A stretch of DNA of 64,000 nucleotides from Longimicrobium sp. (GTDB lineage: Bacteria > Gemmatimonadota > Gemmatimonadetes > Longimicrobiales > Longimicrobiaceae): NCBI GenBank assembly GCA_036377595.1, contig DASUYB010000037.1:1-64000 (forward strand), read 5' to 3'. Made by a program: the position numbers and the translations under genes. A model generated the notes under the pieces. That model ran no database searches and was not told the DNA's origin. It was given only the letters and a program-made list of their open reading frames with translations. Numbering within the stretch: the stretch's first letter is position 1; the number at the start of each line of letters is the position of its first letter. Below are positions 36,609 to 44,981 of the stretch, in pieces.

Positions 36609-37661
36609 TCAGCCGCCCACCTGCGACAGCGCCAGCAGCCCGCCGCTACCCTCGTCACTGCCCTGGACGAGCCAGTGGCGCTCGGGCTTGATGCGCAGCG
36701 TGTGGCGGACGAGCGGCTCGATGGGCTCGCCGCGGCGGAGAGGGTCGCGGAGGTTGGTCTGGATGGAGCCGAACAGGCACGGGCGCAGCTGCCCGTCGGC
36801 CGTCAGGCGCATGCGGTTGCACGTGCCGCAGTAATTGTGGCTCATCGGGGTGATCACGCCCACCGTCCCCGCCGCGCCGGGGAAGGCGAAGTAGCGCGCC
36901 GGCCCGTTCCCCGGCGGCCCGGCGACGGGCTCCAGCGCGCCGATGCCGCGCACCCGCTCCAGGACCTCGTCCGACGAGACGAACTCGTCGCGCGAGACGC
37001 CCAGGTTGTCGCCGGTGGGCATCACCTCGATGAAGCGCACGTGCCAGGGCCGCTCGCGCGTGACCGCGGCGAAATCCGCCACCTCGTCGTCGTTGCGGCC
37101 CCGCATCACCACGCAGTTGATCTTGATGGGCGCGAACCCCGCGCGCTCGGCGGCGTCCAGCCCGCGCAGGATGGCCTCCGCGCTCCCCGGCCGCCGGGCG
37201 ATGGCGTCGATGCGCTCGGGCCGCAGCGAGTCGAGCGACACGTTCAGCCGGTCCACCCCGGCCGCGCGCAGCTCGTCCGCCATCTCCGTCAGCAGCACCG
37301 CGTTGGTGGAGAGGGCCACGTCCACGATCCCGTCCACCGCGCGGATCTGGCGGACCAGCGACGGGAGGTCGCGGCGCACCAGCGGCTCGCCGCCGGTGAT
37401 GCGCACCTTGCGCAGCCCCATCCCCGCCATCACCCGCACCACCTCCGCGATCTCCTCGTAGCTCAGCAGCTGGTCGCGCCGCAGCCAGGGGAGCCCCTCC
37501 TCGGGCATGCAGTAGACGCAGCGCAGGTTGCACTTGTCGGTGACGGAGATGCGCAGGTACTCGATGCGCCGCCCGAAGCCGTCGTGCATGGGCCCGCTCC
37601 CGGGCACCTCGCGCTCCGCGGCGATGGGGATGCCGCCGCCGATCTGCACCAGCGCGCTCAC
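36609..37661 (-). CDS. moaA: GTP 3',8-cyclase
   Basis: 350 residues. Radical-SAM cluster CNLRCVYC (C-x3-C-x2-C) with SVTDK before it, GGEPL, and the second 4Fe-4S site CGTCNRMRLTADGQLRPCLF. The C-terminal GG (SQVGG) needed for activity is present. It turns GTP into 3',8-cyclo-GTP, the first step of molybdenum-cofactor synthesis. The start overlaps moaE by 4 bp. The partner moaC is not in the window. Confidence 0.95.
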   Translation of the reverse strand: MSALVQIGGGIPIAAEREVPGSGPMHDGFGRRIEYLRISVTDKCNLRCVYCMPEEGLPWLRRDQLLSYEEIAEVVRVMAGMGLRKVRITGGEPLVRRDLPSLVRQIRAVDGIVDVALSTNAVLLTEMADELRAAGVDRLNVSLDSLRPERIDAIARRPGSAEAILRGLDAAERAGFAPIKINCVVMRGRNDDEVADFAAVTRERPWHVRFIEVMPTGDNLGVSRDEFVSSDEVLERVRGIGALEPVAGPPGNGPARYFAFPGAAGTVGVITPMSHNYCGTCNRMRLTADGQLRPCLFGSIQTNLRDPLRRGEPIEPLVRHTLRIKPERHWLVQGSDEGSGGLLALSQVGG

Positions 37662-38119
37662 AGCGGCCTCCCGCCCAGCCCGGCCTCGGGCGCGAAGCCG
37701 GCCACCCAGTCGCTGTCGCCGTCGGTGTAGCCCTCGCGCTTCCAGATGGGCACGCGCTTCTTCAGCTCCTCGATCACGTAGCGGCTGGCCTCGTACGCCT
37801 CCCCGCGGTGCGGCGCGGCCACGCAGATGGCCACGCTCGCCTCGCCGATCGCCAGGCGGCCGACGCGGTGCACCACGCGCACGTCGCCCACGCCGAAGCG
37901 CGAGATGGCTTCCTCCGCGATGCGGTGCATCATGCGCTCGGCCATGTCGGCATAGGCGTGGTACTCCAGGTGGCTCACCGGACGGCCGTCGTTCTCGTTG
38001 CGGACGACGCCCCAGAACAGCAGCGCCGCGCCGTCATCGGGCGACACGCCGTCGGCCAGGAGGCGCGCGGCGTCGAGCGGCTGGTCGGTGACGGCGGCGT
38101 ACGCGGCGGCCACGCTCAC
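37658..38119 (-). CDS. moaE: molybdopterin synthase catalytic subunit
   Basis: 153 residues. Family blocks: ALLFWGVVRNENDGRPVSHL, EYHAYADMAERMM, HRVGRLAIGEASV, and the active-site Lys region VIEELKKRVPIWKREGY. It moves sulfur from MoaD thiocarboxylate to precursor Z to form molybdopterin. Middle gene of moaD-moaE-moaA with 4-bp overlaps on both sides. Confidence 0.94.
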   Translation of the reverse strand: MSVAAAYAAVTDQPLDAARLLADGVSPDDGAALLFWGVVRNENDGRPVSHLEYHAYADMAERMMHRIAEEAISRFGVGDVRVVHRVGRLAIGEASVAICVAAPHRGEAYEASRYVIEELKKRVPIWKREGYTDGDSDWVAGFAPEAGLGGRPL

Positions 38120-38361
38120 CCCCCCGCGACGGGCGGGATGAACGCTACCTCGTCGCCGTCGCGGAGCGGCGTGTCGCCGGGCGCGTAGTCCATGTTCACC
38201 GCGACGACGGGAGATGCGGGAAGCTTCGACAGACCGTTGCCGCCCGCGCGCAGCCGCGCCACCAGGTCCGCCACGCGCGCGCCGTCCGGGAGCTCGACGG
38301 AGAGCTCATCGGCGCCGGCGAAGTCGCGGTACTGGGCGAAGAAGAGCGAGCGGACGATCAT
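38116..38361 (-). CDS. moaD: molybdopterin synthase sulfur carrier subunit
   Basis: 81 residues, ubiquitin-like fold. FFAQYRDFAG near the N-terminus, VAVNMDYAPGDTPLRDGDEV, and the ending FIPPVAGG, whose terminal Gly is adenylated and thiocarboxylated. First gene of the moa unit. I looked at its leader for a Moco riboswitch and did not find a convincing one. Confidence 0.92.
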   Translation of the reverse strand: MIVRSLFFAQYRDFAGADELSVELPDGARVADLVARLRAGGNGLSKLPASPVVAVNMDYAPGDTPLRDGDEVAFIPPVAGG

Positions 38362-38497
38362 CGGCGGTGCGGCTCGGTCAGGGACGGGTGATTGGAAGAC
38401 GATAACCAAGGGGAGGTTACACCGCCACCGAAGCGGGGTTCGGCGGCGGATGCGCTCGAACCGGAAAACCCACGGCAACGGTGGAAGGATGGAGATC

Positions 38498-38524
38498 GGG
38501 CGGCGGCCGGCCTTCCCGCCGCCC
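38498..38524 (-). terminator. hairpin after the lanthipeptide precursor gene
   Basis: GGGCGGCGG and its complement with a 9-nt loop, 10 bp after the stop at 38534. Likely terminator for the precursor transcript. Confidence 0.6.
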
Positions 38525-38533
38525 TCGTTCGTC

Positions 38534-38794
38534 TCAGCACGTCGTGTTGCAGGATTCGTTGCAGGTCGGATATCCCCACGGGCAGGTGGGGTTGTCGGAG
38601 CAGACGTACGGATCGCACGTGGGCGCGCATGGCTGCGTGTACGTTTCGGAGCAGGCAATCACCATGCTGTTGCAATCGTGCGAGCAGCCGAAATCCGACG
38701 TGTTCGCGTACCCCCGCACCGTCCGCCTCTGCGCTTCCGCCGCCGACGTGACGAACGAATCGACCCGGAGATCCTCGAGCTTCAGCTTCTTCAT
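38534..38794 (-). CDS. pinensin-type lanthipeptide precursor (Cys-rich core)
   Basis: 86 residues from MKKLKLEDLRVDSFVTS, preceded by a GGAG ribosome site 7 nt away. The leader MKKLKLEDLRVDSF is the pattern I know from precursors called pinensin family lanthipeptides in Bacteroidota and Longimicrobium. A likely cut site is RTVRG (residues 24-28). The 58-residue core holds ten Cys among many Thr and Ser (SDFGCSHDCNS, CAPTCDPYVC, CNESCNTTC), as expected for lanthionine rings or disulfides. No LanB, LanC, LanM, protease or transporter gene is adjacent, so modification would have to act in trans. Product and activity unknown. Confidence 0.8.
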   Translation of the reverse strand: MKKLKLEDLRVDSFVTSAAEAQRRTVRGYANTSDFGCSHDCNSMVIACSETYTQPCAPTCDPYVCSDNPTCPWGYPTCNESCNTTC

Positions 38795-38844
38795 GCCGCT
38801 CTCCATCGTAAAGGAAACGTCGCACAAGAAATGGTCACAGAAAC

Positions 38845-38872
38845 AGTATGTCCCGAATCGCGCGGCAATCAA
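38845..38872 (-). promoter_or_regulatory. candidate promoter of the lanthipeptide precursor
   Basis: Minus strand: TTGATT (38872-38867), 16-bp spacer, CATACT (38850-38845), about 50 bp before the start codon. Fair match to a sigma-70-type promoter. Confidence 0.4.
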
Positions 38873-38905
38873 GGTTTTTCATCGCGCGCGCCACGGCGAA
38901 TGAAC

Positions 38906-39553
38906 TCAGCCGACAGATGCGGTCTCCCGGCGCGCCTTCTCGGCCAGGCGCTCGCGGATGCTGGCGGCGATGACCTCGATGCCGGCGGTGTTCTGGCCGC
39001 CGCGCGGGAGGATGACGTCGGCGTAGCGCTTGGTGGGCTCCACGAACTCGAAGTGCATGGGGCGCACGGTCTTGAGATACTGGTCGATCACCGACTCCAG
39101 CGCCCGCCCGCGCTCCTCCAGGTCACGCCGCAGCCGGCGGATGAAGCGCACGTCGGCCTCGGTGTCGACGAAGATCTTCAGGTCGAACATCTCCCGCAGC
39201 CGCGCATCAGCGAACAGGAGGATGCCGTCGACCAGGATCACGTCGCGCGGCTGCACGCGGATGCTCTCGGGCGCGCGCGTGTGGCGGGTGAAGTCGTACA
39301 CCGGCTTCTCGATGGCCTCGCCCGCGATGAGCCGCTCGAGGTGGTGGATGAGGAGCGCGGTGTCGAGCGAGTCCGGGTGGTCGAAGTTGATGCGCTGCCG
39401 CTCTTCGATCGAAAGATCGCCGAGCTCCTTGTAGTACGAGTCGTAGTCCAGGAACACGGCCGAGTCCAGGTGCAGCGACTGGTAGATCCGCCGCGCCACG
39501 GTGGTCTTCCCCGAGCCGGTGCCCCCGGCGATGCCGATCAGGAACGGTTTCAT
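38906..39553 (-). CDS. udk: uridine kinase
   Basis: 215 residues. P-loop IAGGTGSGKTTVARR, the uridine-site region FLDYDSYYKELGDLS, NFDHPDSLDTALL, YDFTRHTR, and ILVDGILLFADARLREMFD. It phosphorylates uridine and cytidine in pyrimidine salvage. The length matches the family and ATG 39553 directly begins the P-loop strand. Monocistronic. Confidence 0.94.
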   Translation of the reverse strand: MKPFLIGIAGGTGSGKTTVARRIYQSLHLDSAVFLDYDSYYKELGDLSIEERQRINFDHPDSLDTALLIHHLERLIAGEAIEKPVYDFTRHTRAPESIRVQPRDVILVDGILLFADARLREMFDLKIFVDTEADVRFIRRLRRDLEERGRALESVIDQYLKTVRPMHFEFVEPTKRYADVILPRGGQNTAGIEVIAASIRERLAEKARRETASVG

Positions 39554-39857
39554 CCGAACGAAAGTGCTGAGTGCTGAGTCACGGCTGCGCGGCGGGAACT
39601 TGCCGGGGAGGAGGGGATGGAGCAAGGCTGGGGGATGGAGATGGAGCAGTCGGCTGGGAGATATGGCGATGGCGCGGCCGCGGTGCGGAGGCCCTCTCCC
39701 CCCGACCCCCTCCCCCAAAACAGCCTGGGGGAGGGCGAGACCTCAGGTCGGAGAGAACGTTCGGTTCGGGTAGGATGGATCGGCCGGCAGTTACAACAGC
39801 AGAAGGCCCGCGAACCGTTGCCGGTTCGCGGGCCTTCGATTGTCCAGTTGGAAAACG
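39554..39857. other. udk upstream region with repeat and terminator
   Basis: 304 bp. AGTGCTGAGTGCTGAGTC at 39562 shares its core with 42258. A C-rich REP-like palindrome lies at about 39692-39755 (CCCTCCCCCAAAACAGCCTG and complement). The erpA terminator lies at 39802-39837. The udk promoter was not identified. Confidence 0.5.
39802..39837 (-). terminator. hairpin terminator of the Fe-S carrier gene
   Basis: A perfect 16-bp stem (GAAGGCCCGCGAACCG and complement) with a TTGC loop, 20 bp after the stop at 39858. Confidence 0.8.
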
Positions 39858-40232
39858 TCAGGCGGTGAAGGAGCTGCCGCAGCCGCAGCCGCCGGTGGCG
39901 TTCGGGTTGTTGAAGGTGAAGCCGCTCCCCTGGAAGGTCGACACGTAGTCGATCTCCGTGCCCTGCAGGTACTGCAGGGAGAACGGGTCCACGAACAGGC
40001 GGATCCCCTGCGACTCGAAGGTCATGTCGTCGTCGCCGGGCTCGTCCTCGATGTTCAGGCCGTACTGGAAGCCCGAGCACCCGCCCGGCAGAACGCCCAC
40101 CCGCAGCCCCGCGTTCTCGGCGGCGCCCTGCTCCTCGATGTATCGGCGAACCTCGCTGGCCGCCAGCGGCGTCAGGAGGACGGGGCTCGCCGGCGCCTCG
40201 GTGTTGACCGCCGTCACGCTCTCAGTCTGCAT
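39858..40232 (-). CDS. erpA: A-type iron-sulfur carrier (ErpA/IscA family)
   Basis: 124 residues. The three conserved Cys are in PGGCSGFQYG and ATGGCGCGSSF. VDPFSLQYLQGTEIDYV and GSGFTFNNPNA complete the HesB/IscA signature. It delivers Fe-S clusters to apo-proteins. ErpA, IscA and SufA cannot be told apart here, so the symbol is tentative. The N-terminal 18 residues are a disordered extension. No isc or suf genes adjoin. Confidence 0.88.
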   Translation of the reverse strand: MQTESVTAVNTEAPASPVLLTPLAASEVRRYIEEQGAAENAGLRVGVLPGGCSGFQYGLNIEDEPGDDDMTFESQGIRLFVDPFSLQYLQGTEIDYVSTFQGSGFTFNNPNATGGCGCGSSFTA

Positions 40233-40548
40233 CGCTGCCCCCGGTTTTCTGAAGTTCAGGCGGAACCCAAGTCCCGCTCCATCAACAACTTGTACCCTCC
40301 GGAGACCCGCAGGTTTCGCGCCGCGAAGGCGCCCCGGAAGAGTTGGTTCACCCGTGAAGTATGTCGCAGCCCCGCGGGCGCGTCAATCCTCGCGCAAGCG
40401 GCGCGGCGCCGACCCGTTTGGGCGCCCCGGTAGCGCCGCATCCCGCCCGCCGATCCCCACCCGCGGGGCAGACGCGGCTTCATCTCCGGCGCGGAGCGCG
40501 TTAGGTTGCGTCGATCCCTCTACACGCTTCCCCTCGCCCCACGGCCGC
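40233..40548. other. divergent promoter region, nothing specific recognised
   Basis: 316 bp between the divergent Fe-S carrier and M23 peptidase genes. No repeat family member, operator or convincing promoter elements found. Confidence 0.4.
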
Positions 40549-41274
40549 ATGCGGCGAAGCTTCCTGGGCCCGTTCCTGCTCGGCGCGCTCACCATGCTCC
40601 TGCTGGTGATTTTGGTCGTCTGGGCCGTGCCGGGGTGGCTTCCCCGCGGCGGGATCGTGATCCGCATCGGCCCGGCCGCGCCTTCCGCCCCCGCCCCGGC
40701 CGCCGCCCCGCGGCCGCCCGAGCGCCCGGCTCCGACGCCCGCGCCGGTCGCCGCACCGCCCGTCCCACCCGCCGCGCCGCCCGTCCAGCCCGCCGCTCCG
40801 GCCGACACCGCGGCGCCTCCCCGCGCGGCGGCGCCGGGACAGCTCCTGGTGCCCGTGCAGGGGGTGAAGCCGTCGCAGCTCACCGACACCTACACGCAGG
40901 CGCGCGGGCAGGGGCGCGTGCACGACGCCATCGACATCCGCGCGGCGCGGGGAACGCCGGTGCTGGCGGCGGCCGACGGCACGGTGCTCAAGCTCTTCAA
41001 CAGCGAGCGCGGCGGGATCACCCTGTACGAGCTGGGACCCGACGGGCACACGATCTACTACTACGCGCACCTGGACCGCTACGCGCCCGGCATGGACGAG
41101 GGGAGAAGGCTGCGCCAGGGCGACGTGATCGGATACGTGGGGCACAGCGGGAACGCCGGCGCCGGAAACGACCACCTGCACTTCGAGATCACCACCGCCG
41201 CCGACCCCCGGCGGTGGTGGGCCGGTACGCCGCAGAACCCGTATCCGCTGCTGCGGCGCGGCATCAGCCGCTGA
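40549..41274 (+). CDS. M23 family (LytM-type) metallopeptidase
   Basis: 241 residues. N-terminal membrane anchor (LLGALTMLLLVILVVWAVP), then a Pro/Ala-rich spacer of about 60 residues, then the peptidase domain. Zinc ligands: H125 and D129 in RVHDAIDIRAARGTPVLAAA, and H211 in the HxH of DHLHFEI (H209-H211). All expected ligands are present, so it should be an active peptidoglycan endopeptidase, held at the inner membrane with the domain in the periplasm. Confidence 0.88.
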   Translation: MRRSFLGPFLLGALTMLLLVILVVWAVPGWLPRGGIVIRIGPAAPSAPAPAAAPRPPERPAPTPAPVAAPPVPPAAPPVQPAAPADTAAPPRAAAPGQLLVPVQGVKPSQLTDTYTQARGQGRVHDAIDIRAARGTPVLAAADGTVLKLFNSERGGITLYELGPDGHTIYYYAHLDRYAPGMDEGRRLRQGDVIGYVGHSGNAGAGNDHLHFEITTAADPRRWWAGTPQNPYPLLRRGISR

Positions 41275-41462
41275 TCGCCCCGTCCGACGGCCTCCTCTCC
41301 CACCGTCCCTCCGTACCCGCCCCGCCTCCCGCGCACGGTGCATTTCCCTACCGCGCGCCCCATGGGCTGCCCCACAAGAATCTCCCGACACACCCGACTT
41401 ACGCGCCCCCCTCCCGGCGGTATCCTCGACGCGAACGCTGCGACTGCACGGAGGAGGCGACG

Positions 41463-42248
41463 ATGACACGCATGGACGGACCGATCCGCATCGCGGGGCT
41501 CTCGCTGGCACTGGCGGCGCTGGCGGGCTCCGCGATGGCCCAGGCGCCGCGCGGCGCGTTCCCTTTCGCGCCCGGCGAGGCGTGCACCTACCGCGGCAGC
41601 GGGCCGCTGGGGCGCATGGGAAGCGGCACCTTCGCGGTGGACCCCGAGCAGGTGGACGGGCGCGGGGTGTACCTGCTGCGCTTCGACTTCCGCGGCCGCA
41701 TGGGGATCTTCGGGGTGGAGAACCACACCCGCAGCTGGTTCGATCCGGCCGAGACGGCGTCGTTCCACTTCACCAAGATGGAGCGCTCGCCGGTGTCCAC
41801 GAAGCGCCAGGACGTGCGCATGGACGCGCAGGCGCGACGCTGGACCGGCGGCCAGCGCGAGGGCGGCGAGATGCCCACGGGCGCGCCGCTGGACGAGCTG
41901 TCGTTCGTCTACTTCCTGCGCACGCTGCGGCTGGAGGAGGGAGACAGCTACACCTTCACCCGCCACTACGACACCGCGCGCAACCCGGTGCGCGTGCGGG
42001 TGATCGGCCGCGGGCGGATCCGCGTGCCGGCGGGCGAGTTCACCGCCGTGGAGGTGGAGATGCGGGTGCGCGACGCGAACCACTACGGCCGCGAAGGGGT
42101 GATCCAGTTCCACTTCACCGACGACGCGCGGCGCATCCCCATCCGCATGGAGTCGCAGATCCCCGTGGCGGGGCGGATGGTGCTGTCGCTCGAGGCCATC
42201 ACGCCGACCTGCGGCGGGGCGACGACAGCGGCGAGACCGGCGGATTGA
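41463..42248 (+). CDS. DUF3108 domain protein, exported
   Basis: 261 residues with a signal peptide ending near AMAQ. The body matches DUF3108: FPFAPGEACTYRGSGPLGRM, then GRGVYLLRFDFRGRMGIFGV, LDELSFVYFLRTLRLEEGDS and RIRVPAGEFTAVEVEMRVRD (each quoted in part), ending with PIRMESQIPVAGRMVLSLE. Such periplasmic proteins have a lipocalin-like fold and no settled function. A GGAGGAGGCG ribosome site precedes ATG 41463. Confidence 0.85.
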   Translation: MTRMDGPIRIAGLSLALAALAGSAMAQAPRGAFPFAPGEACTYRGSGPLGRMGSGTFAVDPEQVDGRGVYLLRFDFRGRMGIFGVENHTRSWFDPAETASFHFTKMERSPVSTKRQDVRMDAQARRWTGGQREGGEMPTGAPLDELSFVYFLRTLRLEEGDSYTFTRHYDTARNPVRVRVIGRGRIRVPAGEFTAVEVEMRVRDANHYGREGVIQFHFTDDARRIPIRMESQIPVAGRMVLSLEAITPTCGGATTAARPAD

Positions 42249-42766
42249 ACTGAAGAGCTGAGTGCTGAGTGCGGGGGATGGAACGCACTCTGACGTGCAA
42301 TCGAGCGGAGCCGGCGGAGAACACCTCCATTGGCTCCGCTGGCGTTGTGGCATCGGGCGGAGATCGGGACGGGCGGGTAAACCCGCGGCTGGAACATTGG
42401 AAAGCCTCGCAAACTGCGCGAGGCTTCAACTGCTCGCGGACGCAATGGCGGCGCGGATGGCCGCTCACCTCACACGGCAGCCGACCCACAGCCTGCGCAG
42501 CAGGCTTCCCAATGTTCCAGCCGCGGGTTTACCCGCCCGACCCGGCCCCGCGTAAGGAAATTCCCCGCCACCCCCTCGCAGATCCCTTCCACAGCCCCGA
42601 ACCCGGTAGTCCCCCGCCCCACCGCACGTTCGGCCCTTCGCCCCGCAAGGGATGCGGTTGCACGCCGACAAATGGGCACCCCGGCGAGGGCTAGACTTCT
42701 CGCCAGTTGGAAGCGCGAGGCCAACGGTGGCCGGCGCCAGTGGTGAAACCGGAAGGAGACTGAACG
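42249..42766. other. 518-bp gene-free stretch dominated by an inverted repeat
   Basis: Contains GAGCTGAGTGCTGAGTGCGG near 42255, a small hairpin around AGCGGAGCC...GGCTCCGCT (42304-42346), and the long inverted repeat at 42364-42547. The promoter of the yceI gene must lie near its end. No coding signature. Confidence 0.55.
42364..42547. repeat. 37-bp near-perfect inverted repeat with ~100-bp centre
   Basis: The left arm starts CGGGCGGGTAAACCCGCGGC and continues TGGAACATTGGAAAGCC (42370-42406). The right arm (42503-42539) is its complement at 36 of 37 positions, and pairing continues outward with one mismatch. The centre holds a second hairpin, AGCCTCGCAAACTGCGCGAGGCT. It has no open frame with protein features. 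It could be a mobile-element relic or a long structured RNA. Confidence 0.8.
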
Positions 42767-43339
42767 ATGCGCAAGAGCCTTGTCGTGGGAACCCTGCTGG
42801 CGGTGCCGGCTCTCGCCGCGGCGGCGCTGGCTCCCCTTTCCCTGCAGCCCGGCAGCCGCGTGTGGGTGGACGGGACCTCCACCGCGCGCTCCTGGCACTG
42901 CGAGTCGACCCAGGCGGTGGGCAGCGCCGCGGCCAGCACCACCGAGCTGGCGCAGCTGGCCAACGTCGGCAGCGCCTCGGTGACGGTGCCGGTGGCCTCG
43001 CTCGACTGCCGCAACGGCACGATGAACGGCCACATGCGCACCGCGCTGAAGGCCCAGCAGGCCCCCGAGCTCCGCTTCCGCGCCACCTCGGTGCAGGTGA
43101 CGCCCACCGGCGCCGACGCCGGGACGGTGGAGATGCAGGGCACGCTGTCCATCGCCGGCGCCGAGCGCCCGGTGACGATCAACGGCACGGTGGCGCGCGA
43201 GAACGGCCAGATCCGCGTCCGCGGGACCAAGCGGATCACCATGACGGAGTGGGGCGTCCGCCCGCCCTCGCTGATGCTGGGCGCGATGAAGGTGGCGCCG
43301 GCAGCCACGGTGGGGTTCGACGTGGTGCTGAAGCCCTGA
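42767..43339 (+). CDS. YceI family periplasmic protein
   Basis: 190 residues with a signal peptide (MRKSLVVGTLLAVPALAAAA). YceI features: VWVDGTSTARSWHCES near the start (the SxxxF-type opening), VPVASLDCRNGTMNGHM, ELRFRATSVQVTPTG, GTLSIAGAERPVTI and FDVVLKP. These lipocalin-like proteins bind isoprenoid lipids. Good ribosome site (GAAGGAGAC) before the ATG. It precedes the porin-like gene by about 100 bp on the same strand. Confidence 0.85.
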   Translation: MRKSLVVGTLLAVPALAAAALAPLSLQPGSRVWVDGTSTARSWHCESTQAVGSAAASTTELAQLANVGSASVTVPVASLDCRNGTMNGHMRTALKAQQAPELRFRATSVQVTPTGADAGTVEMQGTLSIAGAERPVTINGTVARENGQIRVRGTKRITMTEWGVRPPSLMLGAMKVAPAATVGFDVVLKP

Positions 43340-43441
43340 CGGTTGTAGACGGGCGGCGGAGCTGAACCGCCGCGCACGCAGTCCCGGGGGCGCACGTCCG
43401 CGCCCCCGAAGACCCGAGGCTCCCTGAGTGGAGACGGTACG

Positions 43442-44818
43442 ATGAGAACCACGAATCGTGTGCTGCTTCCGGCCCTGCTGGCCGCCTTCGCGGCCGCGCC
43501 GGTTGCCGCGCAGTCCGAGACTCCCGGCGGCGGCACGCAGCCGGTTCCGAGCGAGTCCACCAAGGTCGAGACGACGCGCACCTTCGGCACCGCGCAGACC
43601 ATCCCGATCCAGCACTTCCGCCCGATCGACAAGCGCGGGCTGAACATGTTCGAGGCGCCCAAGAACGACGCCGTGCAGTACGACGGGTTCAAGCTGATGC
43701 TGGGCGGCGCGTTCACCCAGGACTTCCAGACCATCAGCCACAGCAACACCGCCACGCCGAACGTGGTCAACAACGTCAACACCAACCAGCTGGCCGACAT
43801 CGGCCCCGGCTTCAACAACGCGGTGGCCAACCTGTACCTGACGGCGCAGCTCGCCCGCGGCATCAGCGTGCACATGACGAGCTACCTGTCGAGCCGCCAC
43901 CACAGCGAGACCTGGGTGAAGGACGGCTACCTGCAGATCGACGACTCGCCCATCGACGTGCCGCTGCTGAACAACATCATGCGGTACACCACGCTGAAGA
44001 TCGGCGAGATGGAGGTGAACTACGGCGACTCGCACTTCCGCCGCACCGACAACGGGCTGGGGATGTACAACCCCTTCGTCGGCAACCTGATCATGGACGC
44101 CTTCACCACCGAGGCCGGCGGCGAGGTGTACGTGCAGCACAACGGGCTGCTGGGGATGTTCGGCGTGACGGCCGGCCAGCTGCACCCGGCGGTGACCAAC
44201 CCGGGCGGCCGTACCCCCTCGTTCCTGGGCAAGGTGGGCTTCGACCGGCAGCTGACGCCCGACCTGCGGGTGCGCCTGACGGGCTCGGTGTACACCAACC
44301 GGCACTCGACCGAGCAGAACCTGTTCACGGGTGACCGCAGCGGCAGCAAGTACTACTTCGTGATGGAGAACACCGCGGCGACGGAGACTGGCAACTTCCG
44401 CTCGGGGATGCTGGGGCCCGGCATGAGCCACAAGATGACGTCGTGGGTGGTGAACCCCTTCGTGAAGTTCAACGGGCTGGAGCTGTTCGGGCTGATCGAG
44501 CAGGCCAAGGGCCGCACCAAGACCGAGACGGCCGAGCGCACCTGGAACCAGTTCGCCATCGACGGCACCTACCGGTTCCTCCCCGGCGAGCCCCTGTACG
44601 TGGCCGCCCGGTACAACACGGTGAGCGGGCCGCTGGCCGGCACGACGACGGACGTGGGCGCGGACCGCTGGCAGTTCGCGGCGGGGTGGTACGTGACGGA
44701 CAACATCCTGCTGAAGGGTGAGTACATCACGCAGACCTACAACGGCTACGCGCCGACGCACATCCTGAACGGCGGCAAGTTCCACGGCTTCATCTTCGAG
44801 GGCGCGGTGGCCTTCTGA
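43442..44818 (+). CDS. outer-membrane porin-like protein
   Basis: 458 residues with a signal peptide ending near VAAQ. Long runs of alternating amphipathic strands fill the rest (KLMLGGAFTQDFQTIS, NLYLTAQLARGISVHMTSY, VRLTGSVYTNRHST, GYLQIDDS, FAAGWYVTDNILLKGEYI) and it ends in a Phe, EGAVAF, as outer-membrane barrels do. Similar proteins are annotated simply as porins or hypothetical. It may share a transcript with the YceI gene and ends at a strong terminator. Confidence 0.75.
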   Translation: MRTTNRVLLPALLAAFAAAPVAAQSETPGGGTQPVPSESTKVETTRTFGTAQTIPIQHFRPIDKRGLNMFEAPKNDAVQYDGFKLMLGGAFTQDFQTISHSNTATPNVVNNVNTNQLADIGPGFNNAVANLYLTAQLARGISVHMTSYLSSRHHSETWVKDGYLQIDDSPIDVPLLNNIMRYTTLKIGEMEVNYGDSHFRRTDNGLGMYNPFVGNLIMDAFTTEAGGEVYVQHNGLLGMFGVTAGQLHPAVTNPGGRTPSFLGKVGFDRQLTPDLRVRLTGSVYTNRHSTEQNLFTGDRSGSKYYFVMENTAATETGNFRSGMLGPGMSHKMTSWVVNPFVKFNGLELFGLIEQAKGRTKTETAERTWNQFAIDGTYRFLPGEPLYVAARYNTVSGPLAGTTTDVGADRWQFAAGWYVTDNILLKGEYITQTYNGYAPTHILNGGKFHGFIFEGAVAF

Positions 44819-44856
44819 TCGAAGCACCGACAGAACGAACTCACGCACAGGTGTGA

Positions 44857-44898
44857 AGCGGAGCGGGGGTCCCGATCGGGGCCCCCGCTCCGCTTTTT
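44857..44898 (+). terminator. intrinsic terminator of the porin gene
   Basis: A perfect 13-bp stem AGCGGAGCGGGGG/CCCCCGCTCCGCT followed by TTTTTGT. Directly adjoins hairpin H5. Confidence 0.85.
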
Positions 44899-44900
44899 GT

Positions 44901-44975
44901 CTCACGCAGAGGCCGCAGAGGCCGCAGAGGGTTCGCGCCCGAATTCCTCTGCGACCTCTGCGGCCTCTGCGTGAG
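44901..44975. repeat. long hairpin with tandem 9-bp repeat arms, H5
   Basis: Arms of 30 nt: CTCA, CGCAGAGGC, CGCAGAGGC, CGCAGAGG, pairing at 29 of 30 positions around a 15-nt loop. It lies 6 bp 3' of the stop of the convergent HAD gene (44982). Since the porin has its own terminator, H5 probably belongs to the minus-strand gene. Confidence 0.86.
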
Positions 44976-44981
44976 ATTTCT

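Noticed and set aside
38362-38480. possible molybdenum-cofactor riboswitch before moaD
   Set aside because: A hairpin (CACCGCCACCGAA...) is present, but I could not align the conserved Moco motif, so it was not annotated.
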